Assembly (NCBI GenBank): GCA_014728035.1
Contig: WJMJ01000078.1
Location: 124,001 to 188,000 of the forward strand
Direction: 5' to 3'
Length of the DNA stretch: 64,000 bases
From: Promethearchaeota archaeon
Lineage (GTDB): Archaea > Asgardarchaeota > Thorarchaeia > Thorarchaeales > Thorarchaeaceae
Shown: one piece after another, positions 1-8,076 of the stretch
Position numbering within the stretch: the first letter of the stretch is position 1
How the letters are laid out: each line of letters begins with the position of its first letter
Notes under the pieces: generated by a model
Told to the model about the DNA's origin: nothing
Database searches by the model: none
Seen by the model: only the letters and a program-made list of their open reading frames with translations
Made by a program: the position numbers and the translations under genes

Positions 1-2428
1 TTTCTACGTCCAGAACATTCTTGTCCACTTCTGGCATATCTGTAAGGTTTATTGATTCTGGAAGCTCTTCTGAATACTTTGTCAGAAAGTCTTGATGGAG
101 CTTTTCAGCTAAGAAAGGTGTAAAGATATTCATACATCTGAGAACTGTTTGGAGTACATAATACAGAACATCATAGGCCATCACTTTCTTTGGATTCTCG
201 CTATCGAGCCATACACGTTTTTTGACAAGAGGTAGGTAGATTCTGCTAAGGTCTTCAGTTATGAATTCAAGTAGAACTCTGCCTGCGTGATGCCAGAGAT
301 ACTTGTCCATATAATCATGGAATGCGGTTAGAACGCTCTGAACTCGTGATACTAACCACCTATCTTCTAGGTCTGCACCATCAAGGGCCTTTTTCATTCG
401 CCTCTCATCAAATGTAAACTTGTCAAGCTCCATATACGTATCAGCAAAAAGCACTACATTCCATAGAATGTCCAACTTCTTTCGAGTAAGTGCAATCTCT
501 CGCTTTACGTAATTCATCCTAGACCACGATGCAGACTTGGTAACTACGTGAATTCTGTAAGGGTCAGCACCAATCTCTTTAAACGCATCCTCCGCCCAAA
601 CAACATTTCCACGCGATTTGCTCATTTTCCCTCCATCTTCATCAAGTACATGTTCCTGGCTCACACATGCTTGGTATGCGACAGAGCCATGCATGACAAC
701 GGATGTGTATAATAGGCTGTAAAACCAGCCACGAGATTGGTCAACAGCTTCAGTGATGAAATCGTATGGAAAGACCTCTTCAAACAGTGTTGGGTCTTTA
801 AGATAATGGACACTAGCTGTATGAGCCATTCCCGAATCTAACCAACAGTCAGTTACAAAAGGTTCTCTATGCATTTTTCCTCCACATGTACTGCATTTCA
901 AAACCACCTCATCCACCCATGGGCGATGTAGCTCAAACTCATCCGGAAACTCTATTGCTTTTTCTTTTAGCTCATCTCGTGACCCGATAACGGTTTCTTC
1001 CTGACAGTCATCGCAAACCCAAACTGGTAATGGAGAGCCCCAGATCCGAGACCTCGATATACACCAATCATCAGCATTAGCAACCCAGTCTCCAAATCTT
1101 CCACTGCCGGCCCAATCCGGAGTCCAGTCTACTCTCTTGTTTTGTTTTACTAATTTTTCTCGCACACCTTCCATCTTCAAGAACCATTGAGTCTTATCTG
1201 CAAGATATATGAGAGGAGTATCACAACGCCAACAATGAGGATATTCGTGGTCAAGAGTTTCTTGATGCAATAGAAGTCCCTTCTCTTTCAATAGCTCGGG
1301 AACATCCTTGTTTGTATCGAATACATATTTTCCTTCAAATATAGGTACTTCATCAGTAAACCTACCCTTGTTTGTTACAGGTGCTAGAACTGGCACTTCA
1401 AATTCCTTTCCAACTTCAAAGTCGTCAGGACCAAATCCTGGTGCTGTATGAACAAGTCCGGTACCATCTTCAACAGTAACATGAGTTCCAGTTACTACTG
1501 CGTGCATATACATTTCGTCGTGTTCTTGATGAAATGGTACTTCCTCCTTGAATGGATGCTCATATTTCCATCCTAGCATCTTCTTTCCTTTGAGCTTTTC
1601 AACTACTTTGTAGTTTTCCACATTTGCTTTTTCCATGACCGTTTTCACAAGATCTTCTACTAACCACCAATATTCACCTTCAACCTCAACTTTGACATAG
1701 GTCATATCTGGATGAACCGAAACCATCTCATTGGAGATTAGTGTGAATGGAGTAGTAGTCCAGATGACCAAATACTCGTTGTCTTTTTCTTTACGTCTAA
1801 ACTTAACATAGATTGATGGGTCTCTCTTAGTCATGTAGCCTTGAGATACTTCATGTCCAGAAAGTGCTGTAACACATCTTGGACAAATCGGATTGACTCG
1901 ATAACCTCTACCAAGCAAGCCTTTTTCACTTGCCAATTTCAAGAAATACCAAACATGTTCAATGTAGTCGTCACGTCGAGTTTGGTAAGCAGTATCAAAG
2001 TCAAGCCAGAGACCTAATCGAACTGAGTCGTTTACCCATCGCTCAAGATAGAAGTCTACTAGATCTTTGCATTTCTCCACAAATTGATCCATTCCCATCT
2101 CTGATTCAATCTCGCCCTTTTCTGCAAGACCTTCTTTTTTCTCAACTTCTAGCTCAACTGGAAGTCCTTGCATATCCCAGCCACCTCGACGCCAGACATT
2201 GTATCCTTTCATGGTCATGTATCGGATTTGAACATCTTTCATAGCACGACCTCTTGCATGGCCAACATGCATGAAGCCGTTTGTTGTCGGTGGGCCTTCT
2301 AGAAAGTTCCAACGTGGACCGGACTCTCTAGACTCAACTGTCTTCCTAAATGTTTCATTTTTCTCCCAGTATTTGAGTATCTCTTCTTCAAGGGTTATTG
2401 GGTCATAGCGCTTTGCTAGGGGGCTCAT
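1..2428 (-). CDS. ileS: Isoleucyl-tRNA synthetase, 3' end cut by window edge
   Basis: Class I aminoacyl-tRNA synthetase that charges tRNA-Ile in the cytoplasm. Translating the minus strand from ATG at 2428 gives about 809 residues with no stop before the window edge, so the C-terminal part is missing. The signature HVGH (HIGH box) lies near residue 50 after GPPTTNG, and the KMSKS loop appears as GGKMSKSRGN. Between them lies the large editing (CP1) domain with the TTTPFTL threonine-rich motif and CxxC zinc-type pairs (CPRC; CRRC-like CWRC; CDDC; CSTC). The start is supported by GAGGAG about 8 bases upstream of the ATG. The family is typically over 1000 residues, so the anticodon-binding domain continues outside the window. 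High confidence. Confidence 0.96.
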   Translation of the reverse strand, partial: MSPLAKRYDPITLEEEILKYWEKNETFRKTVESRESGPRWNFLEGPPTTNGFMHVGHARGRAMKDVQIRYMTMKGYNVWRRGGWDMQGLPVELEVEKKEGLAEKGEIESEMGMDQFVEKCKDLVDFYLERWVNDSVRLGLWLDFDTAYQTRRDDYIEHVWYFLKLASEKGLLGRGYRVNPICPRCVTALSGHEVSQGYMTKRDPSIYVKFRRKEKDNEYLVIWTTTPFTLISNEMVSVHPDMTYVKVEVEGEYWWLVEDLVKTVMEKANVENYKVVEKLKGKKMLGWKYEHPFKEEVPFHQEHDEMYMHAVVTGTHVTVEDGTGLVHTAPGFGPDDFEVGKEFEVPVLAPVTNKGRFTDEVPIFEGKYVFDTNKDVPELLKEKGLLLHQETLDHEYPHCWRCDTPLIYLADKTQWFLKMEGVREKLVKQNKRVDWTPDWAGSGRFGDWVANADDWCISRSRIWGSPLPVWVCDDCQEETVIGSRDELKEKAIEFPDEFELHRPWVDEVVLKCSTCGGKMHREPFVTDCWLDSGMAHTASVHYLKDPTLFEEVFPYDFITEAVDQSRGWFYSLLYTSVVMHGSVAYQACVSQEHVLDEDGGKMSKSRGNVVWAEDAFKEIGADPYRIHVVTKSASWSRMNYVKREIALTRKKLDILWNVVLFADTYMELDKFTFDERRMKKALDGADLEDRWLVSRVQSVLTAFHDYMDKYLWHHAGRVLLEFITEDLSRIYLPLVKKRVWLDSENPKKVMAYDVLYYVLQTVLRCMNIFTPFLAEKLHQDFLTKYSEELPESINLTDMPEVDKNVLDVE

Positions 2429-2701
2429 TATGGACTCCTCTTGTATTGATTGAGATTTGATTTGGAATCAATTCGAGCCCCGTTATAATTAGTTCGTAAT
2501 GGTGTAAACTCAAGATGGACTGAGATTTCAAAGAAGCCAATGCTGTTTAATTTGGCAATCCATCCTATTCACCTATAAGGGCTCTTTGTTGGAAATCCAA
2601 GATAGCTGTTAAAAATCTTAGGCTAACGACTATTGACCATTATCTGCATCTGGTCAAAACTTAATTGTATCAAGACAGAGGTTCATGTAGGATGACACAT
2701 T

Positions 2702-3373
2702 ATGAGCGGGTTTGAAGAAAAACCACTTGATAAACTGACAGATATAATCTATGGTGTACGTGCTCAGAACCTATTAGCTGTCTGGTCTGCTATCCGGAAA
2801 AAGATGGATGAAGAAGGAGCTGAAGCCGTAAAAGATGCCTTTACAACCTCTAAGAAGCGGTTTATAGAAGGACCCTTTGAAGAGCATCTTGAAGTTAGAT
2901 GGGGTATGGATCTATGTCCTCATTGCAATGATTCTAACAAAGAAACCAATGGAATTGCATATCCGCAACCTAATGGCGATGGTCTGGAATTCAATCAATG
3001 TTTGAATTGTCGTATTGGATTACTGTATACGATTCGTTCTGCTAAGGCAACATTAGACACCTATGCGATAGGATTAGGAGAAGCAGGGCAATTCAATGGC
3101 ATGACCATCTTCTGGGACGCCATTGTTCCTGATGAGATGGATGATTTACTTCCTCTATATGAAGTACATGAGGCTGGAAAATGGATTGGTACAATTTCCT
3201 TTAACGACCAGATGGAACCCTCCTTTCTTCCCTTTGAAGAAATGAAAGATGGTGTTCCGCGAGGAGCAAAAGCGCCCTGGACTACCGACATTCCAGAGGC
3301 TTTACAAGCAGCTATTGATGACTTCAAAGATGCAGCCAAGGATCAAATTGAGGTATCTCTGGCTATTAGGTAG
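2702..3373 (+). CDS. Uncharacterised protein with a single CxxC...CxxC zinc knuckle
   Basis: I do not recognise the family. The 223-residue soluble protein has an alpha-helical, charged N-terminal part (about 1-75), then CPHC and CLNC pairs about 30 residues apart (near 77-111) that could hold one zinc, and an acidic C-terminal half rich in aromatic residues. There is no signal peptide or membrane segment. The ATG is preceded by GGATGA seven bases upstream. A MazG-like gene follows 17 bases downstream on the same strand, so the two probably form a small operon. No function is proposed; the gene is real on the basis of length, ribosome site and operon spacing. Confidence 0.8.
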   Translation: MSGFEEKPLDKLTDIIYGVRAQNLLAVWSAIRKKMDEEGAEAVKDAFTTSKKRFIEGPFEEHLEVRWGMDLCPHCNDSNKETNGIAYPQPNGDGLEFNQCLNCRIGLLYTIRSAKATLDTYAIGLGEAGQFNGMTIFWDAIVPDEMDDLLPLYEVHEAGKWIGTISFNDQMEPSFLPFEEMKDGVPRGAKAPWTTDIPEALQAAIDDFKDAAKDQIEVSLAIR

Positions 3374-3390
3374 AAGTCAGTCTATGGTGA

Positions 3391-3708
3391 GTGCTTGTGG
3401 GAAAAGAAAAACTGGTTCGGGATAAGATACCTACCATTATTCAAGAAAAGGGATTGAATCCGAGGGTTCGCACAGCATCTCCCGATGAATTAGACAAGCT
3501 CCTCCGAGATAAGATTCTGGAAGAATCTCTAGAACTCCATGAGTCTGGTGACACACTTGAGATCGCTGATATACTTGAGGCCATCTATGCTCTATTGGAA
3601 CATAGAGAGATATCCAAGCAGCAAATCGAAATCATGCGAAAAAGAAAACATGATGAACGAGGTGGTTTTTCTGCCCATCTCGTTCTGGATCTTGAAGGTC
3701 TGGAATGA
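3391..3708 (+). CDS. MazG/PRA-PH-like nucleotide pyrophosphohydrolase
   Basis: Small all-alpha NTP pyrophosphohydrolase-like protein of 105 residues. It opens with KLVRDKIPTII, continues with EESLEL and EIADILEAIYAL, and ends with a basic KRKHDERGGF segment. This order (RDKIP, ExxE, ExxD, K-rich GGF) is typical of the phosphoribosyl-ATP pyrophosphohydrolase-like family used for nucleotide house-cleaning. The acidic residues of EESLE and EIAD would bind magnesium. The GTG at 3391 is used here; a second in-frame GTG at 3397 sits better behind GGTGA and may be the real start. It follows the zinc-knuckle gene by 17 bases and ends 6 bases from a convergent 5'-nucleotidase remnant. The substrate is not predictable from sequence. 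Confidence 0.82.
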   Translation: MLVGKEKLVRDKIPTIIQEKGLNPRVRTASPDELDKLLRDKILEESLELHESGDTLEIADILEAIYALLEHREISKQQIEIMRKRKHDERGGFSAHLVLDLEGLE

Positions 3709-3714
3709 CCGATA

Positions 3715-4074
3715 TTATATTGCAACAATAGTATTCCGAAGACTTGAATCTATTCGGTCTGTGTCCTCTAGTAGCTCTATCAATGCATCGATTGCATTAA
3801 TATCTAGATCCCTTCGTTCAGCCCCGTACTTTTCAGGAATTCCTTGAGTTGTTACTGCTGGGTATGTTCCATGAATTGTATCACCATTGTCTAGGAATAG
3901 AACCTCGTTTTCCTTTTCATCACGGATGCTTTTTACCAAGCCCGCAATTCTAGCATACCCTCCAGCTTCTCTGATTACAATTTCTTCACCATTCCAGAAA
4001 TATTCATTGTGCGGTTCAAGGTAGGCATGACTGTCATTTATTTGAAGCAATGTTAAATCTCTACTATCGAACAT
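3715..4074 (-). pseudogene. Collapsed 5'-nucleotidase/SoxB-family metallophosphatase remnant
   Basis: The first ~80 residues match the N-terminus of secreted or cytoplasmic 5'-nucleotidase/SoxB-like metallophosphatases: LLQINDSHAYLEPH supplies the D-x-H metal motif, GGYARIAGLV follows, then LFLDNGDTIHGTYPA supplies the D-x-x-D/N metal residue. Directly after TTQG the sequence jumps to RRDLDINAIDALIELLED, which looks like the C-terminal tail of the same family. The several hundred residues between (remaining metal ligands and the nucleotide-binding C-terminal domain) are absent, although the frame is open. I read this as an in-frame internal deletion leaving a 119-residue relic. A short functional derivative is possible but would lack most metal ligands. 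Confidence 0.6.
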
Positions 4075-4127
4075 AGATTGACACTCATTACTAAACTATA
4101 GTAAATATGATTAATATATCTGATTGT

Positions 4128-4913
4128 CTAGAACTCTGGGATAGCTGTTAAGATAAGAATCAAAGCATTCAAGGCCAAACCAGTCAGTACGATCCACTTG
4201 AATTTTGTTTCATCTATTCGATTATAGAGAAAGATGCCGACTGCTGAACCAATGAAGAGTGCCGGCATGACAACTATTGCCTCCAATATCAAATCAACCG
4301 TAATCGCGCCGACAAAGGACAATGAAGCTAATCTATAGGTCATCAGCGTTCCAAAGAATGCTGTAAAGACGGCTTTCGTATGGCTCCCTTCCCATTCTTC
4401 GGTTGCTAATAGATATGTTCCATACAATATCATTGGAGGTCCAGGGATTGCCACCGAACCACCTAGGACACCAGCAAAGAAACCAGCCAATATACCTGTT
4501 TTCCAACCTAACTTAAGTGAAGATTCTCTCATCCAGCTTTTTCCTACATCTGTCATACGCATCATGATTATGAGTATGACTCCGATGACTAGGGTTATTC
4601 CAATTACAATCCTCAGAGCTGTTTCATCAAGTCCTTGAAAGAGAAAGATTCCAGTAGGGAGTCCTAATATTAAACCACTAACGGGAATGAGCCAATCTTT
4701 CCAATCGAAGTCTTCACGAACACTCCACCATACTCTGAAGTTTAGTACTATTGCAATGAAAGTAAAAATGATAGATCCTGTAGCTGGGTCTCGAAAGAGT
4801 GGAAGAAGCCCCATTGCAACCTGTGCAGCTCCAAAACCCGCTATACCATGAACAAATGCGGATAGAAAAATCACAATCGCAGTAAGGGCTGTAGTGAATA
4901 AATCAAGTTGCAT
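4128..4913 (-). CDS. TauE/SafE-family membrane permease
   Basis: Polytopic membrane protein of 261 residues with about eight hydrophobic segments. It shows the family pattern of two related halves, each starting with a glycine-rich helix: FVHGIAGFGAAQVAMG near residues 22-37 and GFFAGVLGGSVAIPGPPMI near 145-163. TauE/SafE proteins are proposed exporters or importers of sulfonates, sulfite or other organic anions; no substrate can be assigned here. The ATG at 4913 begins a short cytoplasmic end followed at once by the first membrane helix. The gene is a lone minus-strand unit between the nucleotidase relic and the divergently read tetraether synthase gene. Confidence 0.85.
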   Translation of the reverse strand: MQLDLFTTALTAIVIFLSAFVHGIAGFGAAQVAMGLLPLFRDPATGSIIFTFIAIVLNFRVWWSVREDFDWKDWLIPVSGLILGLPTGIFLFQGLDETALRIVIGITLVIGVILIIMMRMTDVGKSWMRESSLKLGWKTGILAGFFAGVLGGSVAIPGPPMILYGTYLLATEEWEGSHTKAVFTAFFGTLMTYRLASLSFVGAITVDLILEAIVVMPALFIGSAVGIFLYNRIDETKFKWIVLTGLALNALILILTAIPEF

Positions 4914-5043
4914 AATGAATCATATCGTACCGCGTATAATAATCATTGGCACCTCGATTTTGTCGAAACCTTTGGTACTAGCTTTCATACTCTGAAACTT
5001 CGGATAAAGGTTATATTCTCTTTTTGATGACCAAGGTCTAGAA

Positions 5044-5066
5044 TACCACCCTGATTAGTGGTGGTA
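5044..5066 (+). promoter_or_regulatory. Inverted repeat upstream of the tetraether synthase gene
   Basis: TACCACC and GGTGGTA form a perfect 7-base inverted repeat separated by nine bases. It ends 26 bases before the ATG of the downstream radical SAM gene, after a TATA-like AT stretch (GGTTATATTC, about 5009-5018). It could be a protein-binding dyad or a 5' leader hairpin; the sequence cannot decide. Confidence 0.45.
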
Positions 5067-5092
5067 CTATCGCCCTACGGAGCGCGATTACA

Positions 5093-6745
5093 ATGGAAAG
5101 CGAAAAAGTAGACCCAGTCCCAGCAGAACCTATCAAACACACTGATGGTGATAAGGACATATCTCGCTATCATGTTGAAAAACATGAGATGAGGGAATTA
5201 CCTTATGACACCCAATCCATTTGTCCTGAATGTCTGTTGACTGACAATAAAGTACATGTTATAGACGCCACTCTATATGAGGAAGATGGCAAAGTCATGT
5301 ACAAGAAAACTTGCGAAACACATGGAGATTTCAAAGACATTTACTGGGGCGACGTTGATATGTTCAACAAGGCCCAGTCTTGGTGGTACAAGACCGTTGG
5401 ACTTGATAATCCAAGAACCGATACTGTCAAAGGATGTCCAGAAGACTGTGGTCAGTGTCCTGAACACAAATCACACACTGCACTTGCATTGCTCGATGTA
5501 ACCAATCGTTGTAACCTGAGATGTCCTATCTGTTTTGCACATGCCGCTGAATCTGGAACCGTATATGAACCAACTCCAGAAGAAGTATTCGAGATGCTCA
5601 AGAATTTACGAAGTAACCTTCCAGTTCCTGCTCCTGCTATTCAATTTGCAGGCGGAGAACCAACCGTTAGTAAGCATTTACCACAGTACATCAAGTGGGC
5701 AAAAGAGCTTGGTTTCAGACACACCCAGATTGCAAGTAACGCCATTAGAATTGGAAAGAGCCTTGATTATACAAAAGAACTCAGAGAAGCCGGCCTTTCA
5801 ACCATATATATGCAGTTTGATGGAGTAACTCCTGAACCCTATATCGAAGCTCGTGGCAGTAACCTCCTTCCTGTAAAGCAACAAGCAATTGAGAATTGTC
5901 GTGAAGCAGGTCTTGATTCACTAGTTCTTGTTCCTACTGTAGTTCGTGGTGTCAATCATGATCAATTGGGAGATATTGTAGAATTTGCTGTTGAAAACTC
6001 CGATGTCATCCGTTGCGTTAATTTCCAACCAGTTAGTATCACTGGCCGTATCGACTATGAACAACGTCAAGAGATGAGAATCACTATTCCAGACTGTATA
6101 AAACTCATTGAAGAACAGACTGGCGGTAAGATTCCTGCATCTGAGTGGTATCCAGTTCCTGCTATGATGCCTGTTGGTCGTGCACTAGGTCTGATGAAAG
6201 GTACTCCTCAACTCGAACTTAGCTCACACTTCGCTTGTGGAATGTCCACTTTCCTTTACATCAATGATGATGGCTCTTATGAACCCATCACCAATATTAT
6301 TGATGTTGACAAATTCATTGAACTCCTTGAAGATATCGCAAACCTATATGCTGATGGTAAACGTGCAGCCAGCAAACGTGCAAAGGCTAAATTGGCTGCT
6401 GGTGTCCGGCATATCAAGAGAAAGGGCCTCATCAAGGACCTCATTGGCGCATTTCTCGACCGCGGTGACTACGATTCTCTGTCCAAATTTATGGAACGAG
6501 TCATAATGGTAGGCATGATGCATTTCCAAGACGCATATAATTTTGATCTTGAGCGAGTCCAACACTGCGACATCAATTATTCACTTCCCGACGGCAGAAT
6601 CATTCCGTTCTGTACTATGAATACTATTCATCGTGCCAGAGCAGAAGAGCAGTTCAGCATTCCAATAGAAGAATGGAGAGAACGTCGGAAACCAGACAAG
6701 GTCGAAGAGGAATCTATAAGCAAACCTTTTGTTGCTGAGGATTAG
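5093..6745 (+). CDS. tes: Tetraether lipid synthase (Tes/GDGT-MAS) homologue, radical SAM
   Basis: Radical SAM enzyme of 550 residues resembling the archaeal tetraether synthase family (MJ0619-like), which joins phytanyl chains of archaeal lipids into membrane-spanning tetraethers. The radical SAM cluster motif CNLRCPIC lies at 140-147 within LLDVTNRCNLRCPICFAHA, followed by the SAM-binding FAGGEPT. The additional metal sites expected of the family are visible: CPEC at 44-47 with C74 and H77, CPEDCGQC at 115-122, and C-terminal HCDIN and FCTMN segments. The ATG at 5093 has GGAG about ten bases upstream. The gene is monocistronic with its own terminator-like hairpin. Together with the prenyl synthase and UbiA genes in this window it indicates ether-lipid synthesis. 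A related methylase-type radical SAM role is the main alternative. Confidence 0.88.
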   Translation: MESEKVDPVPAEPIKHTDGDKDISRYHVEKHEMRELPYDTQSICPECLLTDNKVHVIDATLYEEDGKVMYKKTCETHGDFKDIYWGDVDMFNKAQSWWYKTVGLDNPRTDTVKGCPEDCGQCPEHKSHTALALLDVTNRCNLRCPICFAHAAESGTVYEPTPEEVFEMLKNLRSNLPVPAPAIQFAGGEPTVSKHLPQYIKWAKELGFRHTQIASNAIRIGKSLDYTKELREAGLSTIYMQFDGVTPEPYIEARGSNLLPVKQQAIENCREAGLDSLVLVPTVVRGVNHDQLGDIVEFAVENSDVIRCVNFQPVSITGRIDYEQRQEMRITIPDCIKLIEEQTGGKIPASEWYPVPAMMPVGRALGLMKGTPQLELSSHFACGMSTFLYINDDGSYEPITNIIDVDKFIELLEDIANLYADGKRAASKRAKAKLAAGVRHIKRKGLIKDLIGAFLDRGDYDSLSKFMERVIMVGMMHFQDAYNFDLERVQHCDINYSLPDGRIIPFCTMNTIHRARAEEQFSIPIEEWRERRKPDKVEEESISKPFVAED

Positions 6746-6752
6746 TTGTTTT

Positions 6753-6786
6753 GAGGATGCCTTGCATCCTCTCTTCTTCTTTCTTA
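6753..6786 (+). terminator. Hairpin with pyrimidine tail after tes
   Basis: GAGGATGC and GCATCCTC form a perfect 8-bp stem with a 3-base loop (CTT), starting 8 bases after the stop codon and followed by a T/C-only run. This is the shape of an intrinsic terminator. Confidence 0.7.
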
Positions 6787-6895
6787 TCAAGAGGTACTTG
6801 ATACTTCCCAAGTATCTACTTTCAACCACCAGCTACCTCGCTTTTTTTCCATTAATGACCGAAATAATTAAAAGAATTAAATCCAAGTAACATAC

Positions 6896-6935
6896 AGTCA
6901 CATCGTGACTAAATTGAGCGGTATCCTATAAATAA
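6896..6935 (+). promoter_or_regulatory. Dyad and TATA box upstream of phzF-like gene
   Basis: A perfect dyad AGTCAC-atc-GTGACT at 6896-6910 is followed by a good archaeal TATA box, CTATAAATAA at 6926-6935. By archaeal spacing, transcription would start near 6957, which is the first base of an ATG. The dyad sits where a regulator would affect TFB/TBP recruitment. The rest of the 6746-7103 spacer holds only the upstream terminator and a candidate small ORF. Confidence 0.5.
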
Positions 6936-6956
6936 ATGCATAAGCAAGGCGGGTTC

Positions 6957-7061
6957 ATGGCTAGTTTTTCGTTACATGCCCTCAATTACGAAACTCCCCC
7001 CTCCTACCACGATTTCCATGAGCCTGCCACCTTCTTCTCCAGCCTCTTTTTGATGAAATGA
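6957..7061 (+). CDS. Candidate leaderless small ORF of 34 codons
   Basis: An ATG at 6957 lies about 25 bases after the TATA box at 6926-6935 and opens a 34-residue frame ending in TGA at 7061, upstream of the PhzF-like gene. The product would be rich in aromatic, histidine and proline residues (ASFSLHALNYETPPSYHDF at its N-terminal part). There is no recognised family and no codon-bias support, so it may simply be leader sequence. It is listed because promoter geometry would make the ATG the first codon of the mRNA. Confidence 0.2.
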   Translation: MASFSLHALNYETPPSYHDFHEPATFFSSLFLMK

Positions 7062-7103
7062 GACCTTAATAGGAAGAATGAGTGTGTGTTCAGGTTGGTA
7101 AAA

Positions 7104-8018
7104 ATGAGAGGTCAAAGAGAGCTGAGAGTCATGCACTTGGATGCATTCACCGATACACCATTTGGCGGTAATCCAGCAACGGTCGTATTGGATGCAGAAC
7201 ATATCTCAAAGGAAACACTGCAGAAGATAGCAAGAGAATTAAATGTACGAGAAACGGTGTTTGTGTCACGGTCGCGTAGTGCAGATTTCAAGTTCCGTTA
7301 TATGACACCAACAAGAGAATTGGGATTTTCAGGTCACCCAACTATTGCTGGCTTTCGTGCATTGATTGAAGAGGGATTGGTTGAGGTTGTGCAGGATATA
7401 AATCAGTTTACTTTAGAAACATCAAATGGAATCTTAGATATTGAAATAGTACGAAATGATACAACTGGCAATCACGAAATTCAGATATATCATCAGGCCC
7501 CAGTTTTTTTGCAGACATATGATCCAAAAGATTACGCTGAAGCTTTAGGTCTCACATTAGCTGATTTCTCATCCATAAATCCAATTCAGACTGTGAGTAC
7601 GGGAACACCCCATCTAATGATTCCTGTATCCACTCAACGAGCATTGGAAAATATTCGACCGGATTGGATAAAATTGCAGGAACTTGGTGAAGACGCAGAT
7701 TATGTTTCGCTTCAGGTTTTTACTGATGAGGTACGAGATGTTACATCTGATTTTCAAGCCCGTCATTTTGCCCCGCAACTAGGAGTTGATGAGGATCCTG
7801 TAAGTGGGTCTGGTGCTGGTGCTATGGCGGGATATATTCTTAGATATGGTTTGATGGATATATCAGTGCCAGTGACAAGTATTGTTGTTGAGCAAGGCCA
7901 CTATGTTGGTAGACCTGGAAGAGTTTTCGTAGAGGTAACAGGAGAACAGAACAAGATATCTCAGATCCGAGTTGGGGGAACAGCTGTAATCATCTTTCAA
8001 GGCAAACTCTTTGTTTAA
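7104..8018 (+). CDS. PhzF-family isomerase/epimerase-like protein
   Basis: Member of the PhzF/diaminopimelate-epimerase-fold family, 304 residues from ATG 7104. It begins MHLDAFTDTPFGGNPATVV after a short lead, the hallmark of the family. The catalytic glutamate is expected in NVRETVFVS, and substrate-binding loops are GFSGHPTIAG in the first half and DPVSGSGAGAMAGYI in the second. Family members isomerise or hydrate small metabolites; the real substrate is unknown in most. A GTG at 7086 and an ATG at 7131 are alternative starts; 7104 lies behind a weak AGGTTGG. TldD follows 58 bases later on the same strand, but a metabolic link is not evident. Confidence 0.88.
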   Translation: MRGQRELRVMHLDAFTDTPFGGNPATVVLDAEHISKETLQKIARELNVRETVFVSRSRSADFKFRYMTPTRELGFSGHPTIAGFRALIEEGLVEVVQDINQFTLETSNGILDIEIVRNDTTGNHEIQIYHQAPVFLQTYDPKDYAEALGLTLADFSSINPIQTVSTGTPHLMIPVSTQRALENIRPDWIKLQELGEDADYVSLQVFTDEVRDVTSDFQARHFAPQLGVDEDPVSGSGAGAMAGYILRYGLMDISVPVTSIVVEQGHYVGRPGRVFVEVTGEQNKISQIRVGGTAVIIFQGKLFV

Positions 8019-8076
8019 ACTGCTTTAGCGAATAACTTTATCTCGCAACGGACTGCATGAAAAGCAGTGACATCTC

